Source: Deltaproteobacteria bacterium (GTDB lineage Bacteria > Bdellovibrionota_B > Oligoflexia > Oligoflexales > CAIYRB01). From it: a stretch of 46,506 nucleotides of DNA. The translations under genes were made by a program, and so were the position numbers. Shown here in pieces: positions 24,603 to 33,635 of this stretch (the stretch's first letter is position 1; every line of letters starts with the position of its first letter). The DNA is taken from the NCBI GenBank assembly GCA_016874735.1, contig VGTI01000035.1, positions 1 to 46,506 of the forward strand. Reading direction: 5' to 3'. Under the pieces are notes generated by a model. The model did not search any database, was not told the DNA's origin, and was given only the letters and a program-made list of their open reading frames with translations.

Positions 24603-26780
24603 CTAATCTACGAACGCACTTGGTGCATGGCGTAAAGATTTGCTGATTAATTCGGTAACTTCACTGCTTACGGGCTCCTTCACGGTGGCCCGCAGCATAG
24701 GTCTAAACCCAGCAGCGCGGACCTGTTGCATGACAGCTACGGGACTCAGTGATGCCACATCGATGGCGCCGAGATCGTTAGCTCCGTAGTGCAGCGCTAC
24801 CGCTGCAACCTTTTCTGCTGGATGCTGATAGCTTGCCGTCCCGAGGCCGTGGACCTGGCTGATAGTCGGAATTTGCGCTAGCGGAGCGATGATCGTCGCC
24901 CCATGGCCGGACGCAAGACGGGTCAGTGCCACGGCGCGCAGGTATTCGCTGGTCGTCACAAAACTGTCGGGAGACGCAGCCACGGCGACGCCACGCAGAC
25001 CATTGCTACGCGCCTTTACCTGGGCAAAGAGTTCCACGCGGCGCAGGAAGTTGGACCATTGGGGTTCGCCCGAGCTAAATGCGGGGGCCGAGAGCTCAAC
25101 TCTAGCCTCTGTATCGATGCCCGCTTTGTGCAGAGCTTCATGCACTGCGGCCACTTCGTTGTGGGTCAGATCGGTCTCGCTCTCAGCCGGGCTCGAGGCA
25201 AACAGCTGTAAACCGGCCTGACTGAGGAGCTGCGCTGCCTGGTCCAGCTTGAGGCTGGCGGCATTTGCGAGACGCCATAGACCTTTGGTCCCCCAAAGCG
25301 CAATCTCCTGGCGCGGGAAACGCTCACGGCAGGCGGTAATAAGTTCACTGAGCGCCGGCAGCGACCAAGTATGAGCGTCCCGCACATGGCTCGCGAGATC
25401 GAGGGCAATGACACGCGGCTCAAGAGTGAACTTGGTAACGCTGCTTTCGCAGATCTCAACTAGTTTAGTTAAAGCCTCAGCAGCCGCGGCAAATTCAGGC
25501 AGACGAACCGTGGCCGTGGGCGCAATACTACCGTCGAGTCCACCGTCAGCTGTCGCTATGCGTGCGCTAGCAAGCCGTCCAAGATCGTGCAGGCTGGCTT
25601 CCGTCGCTAAGAGCTCAAGATCGTCACCCGTTAGCGTGTCACCGTAGTCTGCTTTATTGATCGTTTGACGCACGATGTCGCGTGGGTCAGGCAATGCCGT
25701 CACTTCAGGTGCTCGCACAGGCTTATAAAGCGTGTCCCGCTCGCAAGGGATCCTTTTACTCTTGTGGATGAGTTGTTCAATAAAGCTGCGGCTCATGGCC
25801 ATCCCAGAGCGGCCGCCAGCCATTCTTGAAATCTTTTCTTCGATCACCGTACCGTCGAGATCATTAGCGCCAAACTGCAATCCGAGCTGAGCAATTTCCT
25901 GGCCAAGCATGATCCAGTAAGATTTGATGTGCCTGAAGTTATCAAGGTAAAGCCTGGCGATCGCCAAGGTCTTCAGGTCATCATAGCCAAACGTATAACG
26001 GTCGATCCCCATCTCGTTTTGAAACGGCTGGAATGCGAGAGGAATAAACGCATTGAAGCCGCCCGTCTCATCCTGGAGCTCACGCAAGCGGCGCATGTGA
26101 TCGACACGGTGACCGTAATTTTCAATGTGTCCGTAAAGCATCGTGCAATTGCTGTGCATACCAAGGCGATGCGCCAACCTGTGGGTGTCCAGCCATTGCT
26201 CTGCCGATACTTTTGTATCACAAATGACATCGCGGATTTCTGGGTGGAATATTTCGGCTCCGCCACCCGGCAGTGAGCCTAAACCGACGTCCTGCAGCTC
26301 TCTCAGTACTTCCTCAATAGTCTTGCGCGCGCGTCTGGCTAACCAATCCAGCTCGACCGCGGTAAAGGCCTTAACGTGTACATGAGGGAAAGCCGCTTTT
26401 ACCGCTTTAATCATGTCTTTGTAGTGATCGAATTTCCAGCGCGGATGCAGGCCACCCACCATATGGACTTCGGTAGCACCCTGAGCCACGGCCTCGCCAG
26501 CCTTTGTGACCATTTCTTCAATGGAATAGGCGTAAGCTCCCTCCTCGCCAGGTTTGCGAGAATAGGCGCAAAATTTACAGCTGAGTGCACAGATATTGGT
26601 AGGATTAATGTGCCGATTGACGTTGTAAAAGACCAAGTCGCGATTTTTTTTGCGGTTAACTTGATCTGCTAGCTGGCCAAGGGCAACTAGTTCGTTACTC
26701 TGAAATAAGGCAAGTGCATCATCTTCACTAAGACGAATGCCTTGATCGAGCTTTTTCGCTACAGAGCTTATAATGTCCAT
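24603..26780 (-). CDS. mqnE: Aminofutalosine synthase (MqnE) fused to a cluster-less MqnC/MqnE-like half
   Basis: Protein of 725 residues, about twice the family length. Residues 1-355 form an intact radical-SAM enzyme: Cys64, Cys68 and Cys71 in ICALSCKFCAYSRKPG, EVHMVGGLHPRWKFDHY, GLGSLPGGGAEIF and LQFGANDLDGT, the pattern of MqnE, which joins S-adenosylmethionine and a carboxyvinyl benzoate to make aminofutalosine. Residues 366-725 repeat the same fold: INKADYGDTLTGDDLELL, LSELITACRERFPRQEIAL, AAQLLSQAGLQLFASSPAE and EYLRAVALTRLA followed by VALHYGANDLGAI. They have no CxxxCxxC motif, so this half cannot hold the cluster and is probably a pseudoenzyme. AGGAG lies six bases before ATG. It is last in the mevalonate-menaquinone operon. 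Confidence 0.85.
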   Translation of the reverse strand: MDIISSVAKKLDQGIRLSEDDALALFQSNELVALGQLADQVNRKKNRDLVFYNVNRHINPTNICALSCKFCAYSRKPGEEGAYAYSIEEMVTKAGEAVAQGATEVHMVGGLHPRWKFDHYKDMIKAVKAAFPHVHVKAFTAVELDWLARRARKTIEEVLRELQDVGLGSLPGGGAEIFHPEIRDVICDTKVSAEQWLDTHRLAHRLGMHSNCTMLYGHIENYGHRVDHMRRLRELQDETGGFNAFIPLAFQPFQNEMGIDRYTFGYDDLKTLAIARLYLDNFRHIKSYWIMLGQEIAQLGLQFGANDLDGTVIEEKISRMAGGRSGMAMSRSFIEQLIHKSKRIPCERDTLYKPVRAPEVTALPDPRDIVRQTINKADYGDTLTGDDLELLATEASLHDLGRLASARIATADGGLDGSIAPTATVRLPEFAAAAEALTKLVEICESSVTKFTLEPRVIALDLASHVRDAHTWSLPALSELITACRERFPRQEIALWGTKGLWRLANAASLKLDQAAQLLSQAGLQLFASSPAESETDLTHNEVAAVHEALHKAGIDTEARVELSAPAFSSGEPQWSNFLRRVELFAQVKARSNGLRGVAVAASPDSFVTTSEYLRAVALTRLASGHGATIIAPLAQIPTISQVHGLGTASYQHPAEKVAAVALHYGANDLGAIDVASLSPVAVMQQVRAAGFRPMLRATVKEPVSSEVTELISKSLRHAPSAFVD

Positions 26781-26827
26781 CGTCTACTCCTGGTCAGCCA
26801 TGGCACGTTTAGAAACGGAGGCTACGA

Positions 26828-27679
26828 TTATTCGTATATCGCATCGCTGAGGCTTATCGGGCCACAAAGTCCGCTGTCAGCACCGATGGCAAAAAGCTGC
26901 GTGATAGCCTCGCGCACATCGGTTTGCAGAGCCAGACTGCGACGATTTACGTACATGGAAATATATTTCTCGCCACCCGTGAGGTCTAAGTCAGCTTTTG
27001 ACGATTTCATGGCCTCGACCAAAGTGGCGTGACGATTGGTCAACCCCACCTCAATGCTACGGCGCATGATGGCCGTCACATCAGTGATCACGTCAGCACC
27101 GAGATTTCGTTTAATAGCATTGGCGCCAAGTGGTAGTGGCAGATGGTAGCGCTCACTCCACATAAGCCCTAAATCGCCAATTTTTTTCAGGCCGCGTTGT
27201 TCGCAGTTGAGTTGTAGCTCGTGGATCAAAATGCCCGCGTCAACCGCGCCAGAGAGCACCGCATCGCCGATGTCGAGAAAGCTCATGGGCACAGCTGTAA
27301 ACGCGCCGATCAGGCCTCGCGCGGCAAAATAAGCTGAGGTTTGTAGGCCAGGCACGGCGATTTTACGATGCTGTAGCTGGCTAGGTTGTTCAATATGACT
27401 GCCTGGTTTGACAATAATCGCAGGGCCAAAATCGTCACCGATACTGGCTCCAATTGGCATCAGTAGATATTCTGCGGCGAGTCCAGGATAGGCAGCGATA
27501 CTAATCGCCGTGACATCGTAGACGCCGTCTTTGGCTGCTTGATTGAGCTGCTGGATATCGGCAGCGGTAAACGTAAACTCATAGGCCCCGGTATCGATGA
27601 GTCCAGCTCTCAGTGCATGCACCATAAAGGCATCATCGGTATCCGGACTATAGGCAATCGAGATGGATGTTTTTGTCAT
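26828..27679 (-). CDS. mqnD: 1,4-dihydroxy-6-naphthoate synthase (MqnD)
   Basis: Protein of 283 residues of the MqnA/MqnD family with the periplasmic-binding-protein-like fold. MqnD converts cyclic dehypoxanthinyl futalosine into dihydroxynaphthoate in the futalosine route to menaquinone. Opening AYSPDTDDAFMVHALRAGLI, the block KIAVPGLQTSAYFAARGLIG, GDAVLSGAVDAGILIHELQL and LPLPLGANAIKR are those of MqnD. MqnA is closely related and cannot be fully excluded. ATG 27679 is chosen: GGAG is five bases upstream and the start overlaps the mevalonate kinase stop (ATGA), giving translational coupling between the two pathways. Confidence 0.82.
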   Translation of the reverse strand: MTKTSISIAYSPDTDDAFMVHALRAGLIDTGAYEFTFTAADIQQLNQAAKDGVYDVTAISIAAYPGLAAEYLLMPIGASIGDDFGPAIIVKPGSHIEQPSQLQHRKIAVPGLQTSAYFAARGLIGAFTAVPMSFLDIGDAVLSGAVDAGILIHELQLNCEQRGLKKIGDLGLMWSERYHLPLPLGANAIKRNLGADVITDVTAIMRRSIEVGLTNRHATLVEAMKSSKADLDLTGGEKYISMYVNRRSLALQTDVREAITQLFAIGADSGLCGPISLSDAIYE

Positions 27680-28674
27680 GGAAGCTCCACTGCGCACACG
27701 TAGGTGCCACTAAGTCGTTCTTTGAGTTTTGCTAGTTGGCTGTCAGCCTGGGTCGGCTCGAGAAGAGCCAAAATACAACCACCGCCACCAGCACCGGTTG
27801 GTTTGGCTGCCAGGCAGCCCACGTCTAAAGTTTGGTCGATAAGTGTACGCAGCGGTTCCGTGACCACACCGGCGGCCGCTAGATGACGCCCAGCCCCTTC
27901 CATGCCTTTGGCCACCAGACTTTGATTACCCGCTCTGAGGCCGCTTATGACTTGTTCTGCCAGAGCGTCAAAGGCGGCTATACGCTCGGGCCCTTGGCTG
28001 TTTTGAAAGTACGGGGCTGCCACTTTAATCATGCTCAGCGTCGATGACCGAATACCGCTGTCGATCAGGGCAAAGCGCCACTTAGCGGAACCTACTGGTG
28101 GCGTCACCTGCAGCACCTCTGGGTCGCTGCCTTTGCGAAAGGAGATCGCTTGCTCCAGAGCCACCGCGGCTGTGTCTAGACCGGAGGGGTTGCCGTGAAA
28201 TCGCCGCTCCAGCTGATTGCCAAAATGCGCCAAGTCTACCGTCGCGAGCGCCTTGCCTGCAGCTGCGGCAATAGCCTTGAGAATCACGATGCAAAGACTT
28301 GCCGACGAGCCGAGGCCAGCACCGATCATGACGGTCGAGTGACCCTCAAGGTCAACAGCAAATGGCTCTAGCTCAAGGACGCGGAAGGCGTCCTCGACCA
28401 CTCCCCGCAGATGGGACGTAGCCGGTCGACCGCCAATGAACATACGAATTTGCGGTTGCCCGTGACGATCTTGTTTACCGGAGGGAGTGAGATTCACCGC
28501 CATTTTTAGACTGGGCACCGGCATCGCGACGGCGCGCGCACCGTAAACAACCGCATGCTCTCCAACTATGATGGCCTTGCCAGACGCGCTGACCTGCACC
28601 GAGGGCAATACTTTTTGCGCGGCAACCGGCCCCTTGGTCTCGGACGATCTGGCTCCGTAATCAACCTGTGTCAT
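27676..28674 (-). CDS. mvk: Mevalonate kinase
   Basis: GHMP-family kinase of 332 residues that phosphorylates mevalonate at O5. Three GHMP blocks are visible: SGKAIIVGEHAVVYGARAVA at the N-terminus, the phosphate loop GAGLGSSASLCIVIL, and KPTGAGGGGCILALL near the C-terminus. The GEHAVVYG form is specific for mevalonate kinase within the family. Its start overlaps the mvaD stop (ATGA) and its stop overlaps the mqnD start in the same way. Located third from last in the operon. Confidence 0.9.
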   Translation of the reverse strand: MTQVDYGARSSETKGPVAAQKVLPSVQVSASGKAIIVGEHAVVYGARAVAMPVPSLKMAVNLTPSGKQDRHGQPQIRMFIGGRPATSHLRGVVEDAFRVLELEPFAVDLEGHSTVMIGAGLGSSASLCIVILKAIAAAAGKALATVDLAHFGNQLERRFHGNPSGLDTAAVALEQAISFRKGSDPEVLQVTPPVGSAKWRFALIDSGIRSSTLSMIKVAAPYFQNSQGPERIAAFDALAEQVISGLRAGNQSLVAKGMEGAGRHLAAAGVVTEPLRTLIDQTLDVGCLAAKPTGAGGGGCILALLEPTQADSQLAKLKERLSGTYVCAVELP

Positions 28675-29717
28675 GCGAGCTGCCTCCCCGTGATACGCGG
28701 ACCACTACCCGTGCAGTCGCTGATCAGGGTCACCTGGGGGAATGCCGCCAAAATGCGGGTAGCAATCTTGTCGCGATCCCCATGCTGACAGATCACGTGA
28801 ATGTTGGGTCCGGCATCGATGGTGAAATAGGCTGGTAGTCCTCTGGACTCCCGCTCGTTCCTCAGCCATGTGATAAGTTCGCAGCTAGCATCGTGCAGGT
28901 ACCGGAGGCTCGGTGTTGCCGTCATCATGACGGCATGCATTTCTAGCGCCTCGGCCTCAATTTGCACGCCTAGGGCGTCTAAATCCCGGGCGGCAAGCGC
29001 AGCGCGCACCCGACGCATCCTCTCGGGTAGTCCGGCTAGCCGCGGGCGGTACAGGGGACTCGTGGCTGCAGTCAGATGTCCGGCAGATGAACTGATCGCC
29101 TTCTCTTCCCGCGAGACAATGCAGATCAAGTCTGCCAGTTGCCAGTGCTCGTGGTCATAAACCTGCATCACACTCTGTGCATCAGGCTCTAGGCCTGCGC
29201 TCCACAGCACGTAGCCGCTGTGAAAGCTACGACAGGCGCTGCCCGATCCCAGTCTGGCAAGAGCGGCTAGACGTTCACGGTCAAAGCCGGCGGCCGCAAG
29301 CTCTGCAAATGAGCTGCTGCCAGTCCAAGCACCGATCGCCGCCAAGGTGAGCGCACCCAGGCCGCTCGCACTCGAGGCTATGCCGCAGCCGGTAGGGAAC
29401 GTGTTGCGCGTTGCAATATCGAGCGCTCCGTCCAGGGCGAGTTCACGACGCAGAAATGCAACGTGACGCAGCGCCTTGTCACTTGGATCGACCGTGACCA
29501 GCTTGCCGTTTTGATCTTCGCGTCGCAGCGTGTCGCCCCCGACACCACGGACAACGCGTGCCGTGGTGATGGATTTTGCGGCGTTAAGCGTCATCGACAG
29601 CGAGTCGTTGGCGGGCCATTGCCGCTCCGGATCACGTTTGCCCCAATATTTTACGAGGGCGATGTTGCTTGGGACCTCGACCGTTACCTGAAAATCGGTG
29701 TCACGGGATGAGCTCAT
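28671..29717 (-). CDS. mvaD: Diphosphomevalonate decarboxylase
   Basis: Enzyme of 348 residues that makes isopentenyl diphosphate from diphosphomevalonate with ATP. Family blocks: VPSNIALVKYWGKRD at the N-terminus (catalytic Lys), NDSLSMTLN, the loop PTGCGIASSASGLGALTLAA, and GSACRSFHSGYVLW (SGSACRS). The ATG at 29717 is chosen over an upstream in-frame start at 29876: AGGAG lies seven bases before it, the phosphomevalonate kinase gene ends just two bases away, and the protein then matches the family length. Confidence 0.92.
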   Translation of the reverse strand: MSSSRDTDFQVTVEVPSNIALVKYWGKRDPERQWPANDSLSMTLNAAKSITTARVVRGVGGDTLRREDQNGKLVTVDPSDKALRHVAFLRRELALDGALDIATRNTFPTGCGIASSASGLGALTLAAIGAWTGSSSFAELAAAGFDRERLAALARLGSGSACRSFHSGYVLWSAGLEPDAQSVMQVYDHEHWQLADLICIVSREEKAISSSAGHLTAATSPLYRPRLAGLPERMRRVRAALAARDLDALGVQIEAEALEMHAVMMTATPSLRYLHDASCELITWLRNERESRGLPAYFTIDAGPNIHVICQHGDRDKIATRILAAFPQVTLISDCTGSGPRITGRQLA

Positions 29718-29718
29718 C

Positions 29719-30810
29719 TTAAGTCTCCTCTCGCATGTTCGTGCGCATGATGCGCAGGCCTTGCGCGCCAAAGCTCGAGGGTAGTAAATGCCACCCAAGC
29801 GGGGCGACCGCAGCGGCAACCTTGGCCGCGTCGTCGCTACTTCCGAAAATGAGGACCGCATCTTCACCACCGGCACCAGTGGTCTTCATGGCCCAACGTT
29901 CCTCCCAGCCTAGGACTTGCGATGCCTGTGCAAAAAGTGCGCTCGGGAACCCAGGTGCGCCAGCAAATAGACGCCGATGATTGCGTGTTGCTGTGACAAG
30001 ATCTTTGAAACAAGTGAGCTGATGTAAGTCTAGCGCGCTATCGGCACCGAGCATCGCCCACAGTGCTTCGTTGATGGCTGTATTAATCTGGTCCAGTTGA
30101 TCGGATCTGGCTTCACCCTTGCCGCCATCTCGGAGCCAGCGCGACGTCGTGCCAATGGCTGATCCAGTCGGGGCGCCTCGTCCGCCGACAAGTACATGGG
30201 TAAAATTGGCTAGACGGACGGTAGCTCCCTCGCCCAGCCGCTGTAATGCTAAAGGCCAAGTGTTTATATCGGCGCTCGTCTGGCTGACCACGATGCCACC
30301 CATCCACTGCGTCGCGATATCGTAGCCGGACGCCTGTTGCTGAGCCGTGCGCTGTAACTGCAGTGCCGTGCGGGCGACGGCGCCCAACTCGTCCTCGGCC
30401 AGCGGTGCTAGTTGCTGTTTTTGTCTTGCGATGTCGCCGAAGGCAGCCAAGACGGCAAGTCTCAGAGCCGACGATGAGCCAATACCGTAGGCGACGGGTA
30501 ACTCCGACGACACTTTGAGTTCAATGTTGCTGACTCCGTAAAGCTGCATGGCGCCAGCGACGGTGGCGAGGAGCGGCTCGTCCGGATAGTCTGCGGGCGC
30601 ACTACCGTCAGGCACCAGCTGGGTGGTGGCCCAAATGTCAGAACTGACGCGACAACCATCAATGGTAGGTGCCTCCAGCTCGGTCGCCTCAGCCGTTAGC
30701 ACACGGTCTAAAGTGGCGGCAGTTGCAGGTGCCCCACCAATGGCAGAATATTCACCGGCAAGCATGATTTTACCTGGTACAGAGACCGCGACGTGCAGGT
30801 GAGAGCTCAT
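29719..30810 (-). CDS. mvaK2: Phosphomevalonate kinase (GHMP family)
   Basis: GHMP kinase of 363 residues. The first block is SVPGKIMLAGEYSAIGGAPA, the phosphate loop is PVAYGIGSSSALRLAVLAAF, and the third is MKTTGAGGEDAVLIFG. The GEYSAIG form and its place between HMG-CoA reductase and diphosphomevalonate decarboxylase fit phosphomevalonate kinase, which makes diphosphomevalonate. It is more divergent than the other enzymes here, so identity rests partly on context. The start overlaps the reductase stop by four bases (ATGA). Confidence 0.82.
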   Translation of the reverse strand: MSSHLHVAVSVPGKIMLAGEYSAIGGAPATAATLDRVLTAEATELEAPTIDGCRVSSDIWATTQLVPDGSAPADYPDEPLLATVAGAMQLYGVSNIELKVSSELPVAYGIGSSSALRLAVLAAFGDIARQKQQLAPLAEDELGAVARTALQLQRTAQQQASGYDIATQWMGGIVVSQTSADINTWPLALQRLGEGATVRLANFTHVLVGGRGAPTGSAIGTTSRWLRDGGKGEARSDQLDQINTAINEALWAMLGADSALDLHQLTCFKDLVTATRNHRRLFAGAPGFPSALFAQASQVLGWEERWAMKTTGAGGEDAVLIFGSSDDAAKVAAAVAPLGWHLLPSSFGAQGLRIMRTNMREET

Positions 30811-32114
30811 TCTTTACTAGCACCTCGCCGATCGAGGAGGTCTAGATTACTACGGTGCAGACTCATGTGACCGCGTTGAATCCCCTCTGATGCCAGAGCG
30901 CGCAGTGCTGAGAGATTCTGCGCTAGCCCCACAGCTGCGATGATATTGGCAAGCTCTTGTGCGTCTGGTTGTCCAAGCAAGCTCAGGGCTGCCTGGGCCG
31001 ACGGATGTAGTCTTGTCACGCCACCAACGACCCCTACTGCCAGCGGTAATTTAAGCTGACCGATAAGATCACCAGCATCGTCTAGCGACCACTTGGCCAT
31101 GGGCAAATACCTGCCGCTCAGACTTGCATAGGCGTGTGCCCCTGCTTCCACCGCGCGCCAGTCGTTGCCTGTGGCGATGACGACCGGGTCAATGCCGTTC
31201 ATGATCCCTTTGTTGTTAGTGGCGGCGCGGTGCACATCGTGGGCCGCAAATTGGTAAGCCATCACGATACGTGCAGCCACCCGCGCGCCCTCAAACTCTG
31301 CCGTCGTCAGTGCTGCCTTTGGCACCCGGCAACTGACCTCGGTCATACGACGGTCTGTCAAGTTGGTCAGGATGCGTAGGCCAATATCAACCGGCAGCAG
31401 CTCTGGCATCAGCGTCGAAACGCGTTCAGCCATGGTGTTGACGATGTTAGCGCCCATAGCATCGCAGGTGTTGATGTGTAAATGCAGCACCAGACTGCGG
31501 ATCTCAGGTATGAAGTGCCAGGTGAGATCAACCGCGCCACCACCGCGCGCCAGCAGGCGATCCTGGCCACGATTGGCGTACTCAATTAATTGTTGTTTAC
31601 GCTCTTGCAGCACGGCGTCATAGTCACACTCATGCTGCAGCATGAGTTGGATTTGGCCAGTCATGACCGGAGCTGTGCTGCTGGCGTTAAAGCCGCCTCC
31701 CGCCCTTGCCAGCTTAGCGCCGTGGCTAGCGGCAGCCAGCACGCTAGTTTCTTCCACTGCCATGGGCACGAGGACATCACGCCCGTTGACCTTAAAATTA
31801 GTGGCGATCCCTAGCGGCAGGCCAAAGGTGCCGACACCGTTTTCAATAAATACGTCGATGAGCTCTCCGCGCAGATTACCAGCATGACCAAGGGCGTCGA
31901 TGTCACCGTCGCCAAGCCGCGAAAAACTCTGCACGGCACGTAGGCGCTCTGACCGCGGCAATTCATAGAAGCCTGGGAGTCTGGAAGACTGAGCCTCAGG
32001 TTTCCGGTCGCTGGCAAGTTCGCTGTCCTCACGCTCCTGGGCGGTGCCGTAGTCCGCCTGGGGCTCAGTGGTTGCTGTTGCTGGGCGGTTAGTCTTTGCT
32101 GATTTTACGTCCAT
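30807..32114 (-). CDS. mvaA: Hydroxymethylglutaryl-CoA reductase, class II type
   Basis: Enzyme of 435 residues that links HMG-CoA and mevalonate. Blocks: SRLPGFYELPRSERLRAVQ, FIENGVGTFGLPLGIATNF, MAVEETSVLAAASHGAKLAR (catalytic Glu), CDAMGANIVNTM, NNKGIMNGIDPVVIATGND (catalytic Lys) and GHMSLHRSNL (catalytic His). The short form without membrane domain and the DAMGAN and ATGNDWRAVEAGAHAYA blocks put it in class II, the bacterial class that often prefers NADH. Start at ATG 32114 is chosen because GAGG lies seven to eight bases upstream; an earlier in-frame start at 32216 would overlap the isomerase gene by 86 bases. Residues 1-45 are polar and poorly conserved-looking. Confidence 0.93.
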   Translation of the reverse strand: MDVKSAKTNRPATATTEPQADYGTAQEREDSELASDRKPEAQSSRLPGFYELPRSERLRAVQSFSRLGDGDIDALGHAGNLRGELIDVFIENGVGTFGLPLGIATNFKVNGRDVLVPMAVEETSVLAAASHGAKLARAGGGFNASSTAPVMTGQIQLMLQHECDYDAVLQERKQQLIEYANRGQDRLLARGGGAVDLTWHFIPEIRSLVLHLHINTCDAMGANIVNTMAERVSTLMPELLPVDIGLRILTNLTDRRMTEVSCRVPKAALTTAEFEGARVAARIVMAYQFAAHDVHRAATNNKGIMNGIDPVVIATGNDWRAVEAGAHAYASLSGRYLPMAKWSLDDAGDLIGQLKLPLAVGVVGGVTRLHPSAQAALSLLGQPDAQELANIIAAVGLAQNLSALRALASEGIQRGHMSLHRSNLDLLDRRGASKE

Positions 32115-32130
32115 CTTCAACCTCAATGCG

Positions 32131-33552
32131 TCAGTAACGGGGGGTGCTACGACTGACCGGTTCCGTTGCGGTGTACCGGTCGACCAAAGTGAAAAACTGC
32201 TCGGAACGATGGGCACGCCGGGCCAGATCGCTCAGCGAAGTGGCGCCGGTCGCAATCATGGCAATGCGTAAACCCTGGGCGAAGGTTGTGAGCTCCTCGT
32301 GCACAGCCTGTTCGCTGAGGAGCGCTGCTCTGAGTAGTGGCAGTCCGATGCCGCAAACATTCGCGCCGAGTGCGCAAGCTTTAGCCACCATCAAGCCATC
32401 CCGCACACCGCCAGTAGCCGCCAGTGATACATGCGGCAATGCCGCACGAATGGCCGCGAGCGAGACGGCTGTGGGAATGCCGAAGTCGCGATAGGTGCGC
32501 GCCACAGCGCGGGTCACCGGTGACGACGCCCGTTCACCCTCGATGAGACTCCACGACGTACCACCCTTGCCGCCACAGTCTAAAGCCGCAACGCCCGCCT
32601 CAATAAGTCTCTGCGCCGTGATAGGATCGAGTCCTACACCGACCTCTTTGATCAACAGAGGTACCGAAAGAGCCCGCGCGACAGCGGCAATCTTGGCGAG
32701 GACGCCGCGAAAGTTACGATCGCCTTCGACTTGAATGACCTCTTGCAGCACGTTGACATGAATGGCCAGAGCATCGGCCTCGATCATCTCCACAGCGCGT
32801 TGACAAAGCGATACAGCATCGGCGCTGAGTAGTTGGGCGATGCCGATGTTACCGATGAGAAATAGGTCTGGTACCGTTTTCTTCACGGTGAAGATGGCCG
32901 CGTGATCCGGATTATCTAATGCCACCCGCTGCGACCCCACTCCCATTGGGATGCCGCAGGCGGCCGCAGCCCGCGCGAGCCGTAAATTGATGTCAGCGCC
33001 ACGCGCTAGTCCACCGGTCATGCCGGTAACGAGAAGCGGTAGTTTGAAGCGATGACCAAGGAACCACGTCGACGTGTCGAGCTCGCTCCAGTCCAACTCA
33101 GGCAGGGCACAGGGCAGGAGCGTGATCTCTTCAAGTCCCGTGTAGCGGTCGCTAGCCTCGACATCTTGGGACGCGCAGATGTTGATGTGCTGATTTTTTC
33201 GCACCAGAGTCATGAGGTCGGCTAAGTGCACGCGATCCGCAGATACGATGCTCACGCGCATGCGGCCGTCATCGGAGGTTTTTTGCACCCCCTGCCACCT
33301 GAGAGCGAACTGGTGCTCCTCACCAAAGGTGACGCTTAGCGTGCCGCTGGCGGTATCTAGAGGTAGCGGTGAGGCGCGGAAACTCACCATCACGGCATCG
33401 CTGGACAAGGCGTGCACCGCCCCACGTCCGAGCACGACATCGTGACAAACTAGGGCTGGATCAAGGGCGACGAATTGGCTGCTATCCATCTTGGGTGTGC
33501 CTACACTCTTCGGTCCTGGGGTCAAAAATAACGGACACTTGGCCTCAGACAC
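32131..33552 (-). CDS. fni: Type 2 isopentenyl-diphosphate isomerase with an extra N-terminal domain
   Basis: FMN enzyme that interconverts isopentenyl and dimethylallyl diphosphate. The catalytic part starts at about residue 118 with RKNQHINIC (usual RKxxHI opening), then TGLEEITLLPCALPELDW, STWFLGHRFKLPLLVTGMTGG, IGNIGIAQL, HVNVLQEVIQVEGDRNF, LIKEVGVG and SLAATGGVRDG. In front lie about 115 residues (VVLGRGAVHALSSDAVMVSF; GTLSVTFGEEHQFALRWQGV; GRMRVSIVSADRVHLADLM) that normal Fni proteins lack. They look like a small beta barrel, distantly PilZ-like but without RxxxR. The start is GTG 33552 or ATG 33489; neither has a clear ribosome site. First gene of the operon. Confidence 0.88.
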   Translation of the reverse strand: MSEAKCPLFLTPGPKSVGTPKMDSSQFVALDPALVCHDVVLGRGAVHALSSDAVMVSFRASPLPLDTASGTLSVTFGEEHQFALRWQGVQKTSDDGRMRVSIVSADRVHLADLMTLVRKNQHINICASQDVEASDRYTGLEEITLLPCALPELDWSELDTSTWFLGHRFKLPLLVTGMTGGLARGADINLRLARAAAACGIPMGVGSQRVALDNPDHAAIFTVKKTVPDLFLIGNIGIAQLLSADAVSLCQRAVEMIEADALAIHVNVLQEVIQVEGDRNFRGVLAKIAAVARALSVPLLIKEVGVGLDPITAQRLIEAGVAALDCGGKGGTSWSLIEGERASSPVTRAVARTYRDFGIPTAVSLAAIRAALPHVSLAATGGVRDGLMVAKACALGANVCGIGLPLLRAALLSEQAVHEELTTFAQGLRIAMIATGATSLSDLARRAHRSEQFFTLVDRYTATEPVSRSTPRY

Positions 33553-33635
33553 GGTAGACTAACGCATAGCGTCACCGAGTTCTCACTCAAAGTTGAGGCA
33601 TCTTAAGGTATGGGCCGAAGGGCCAGGGAGTCAAC

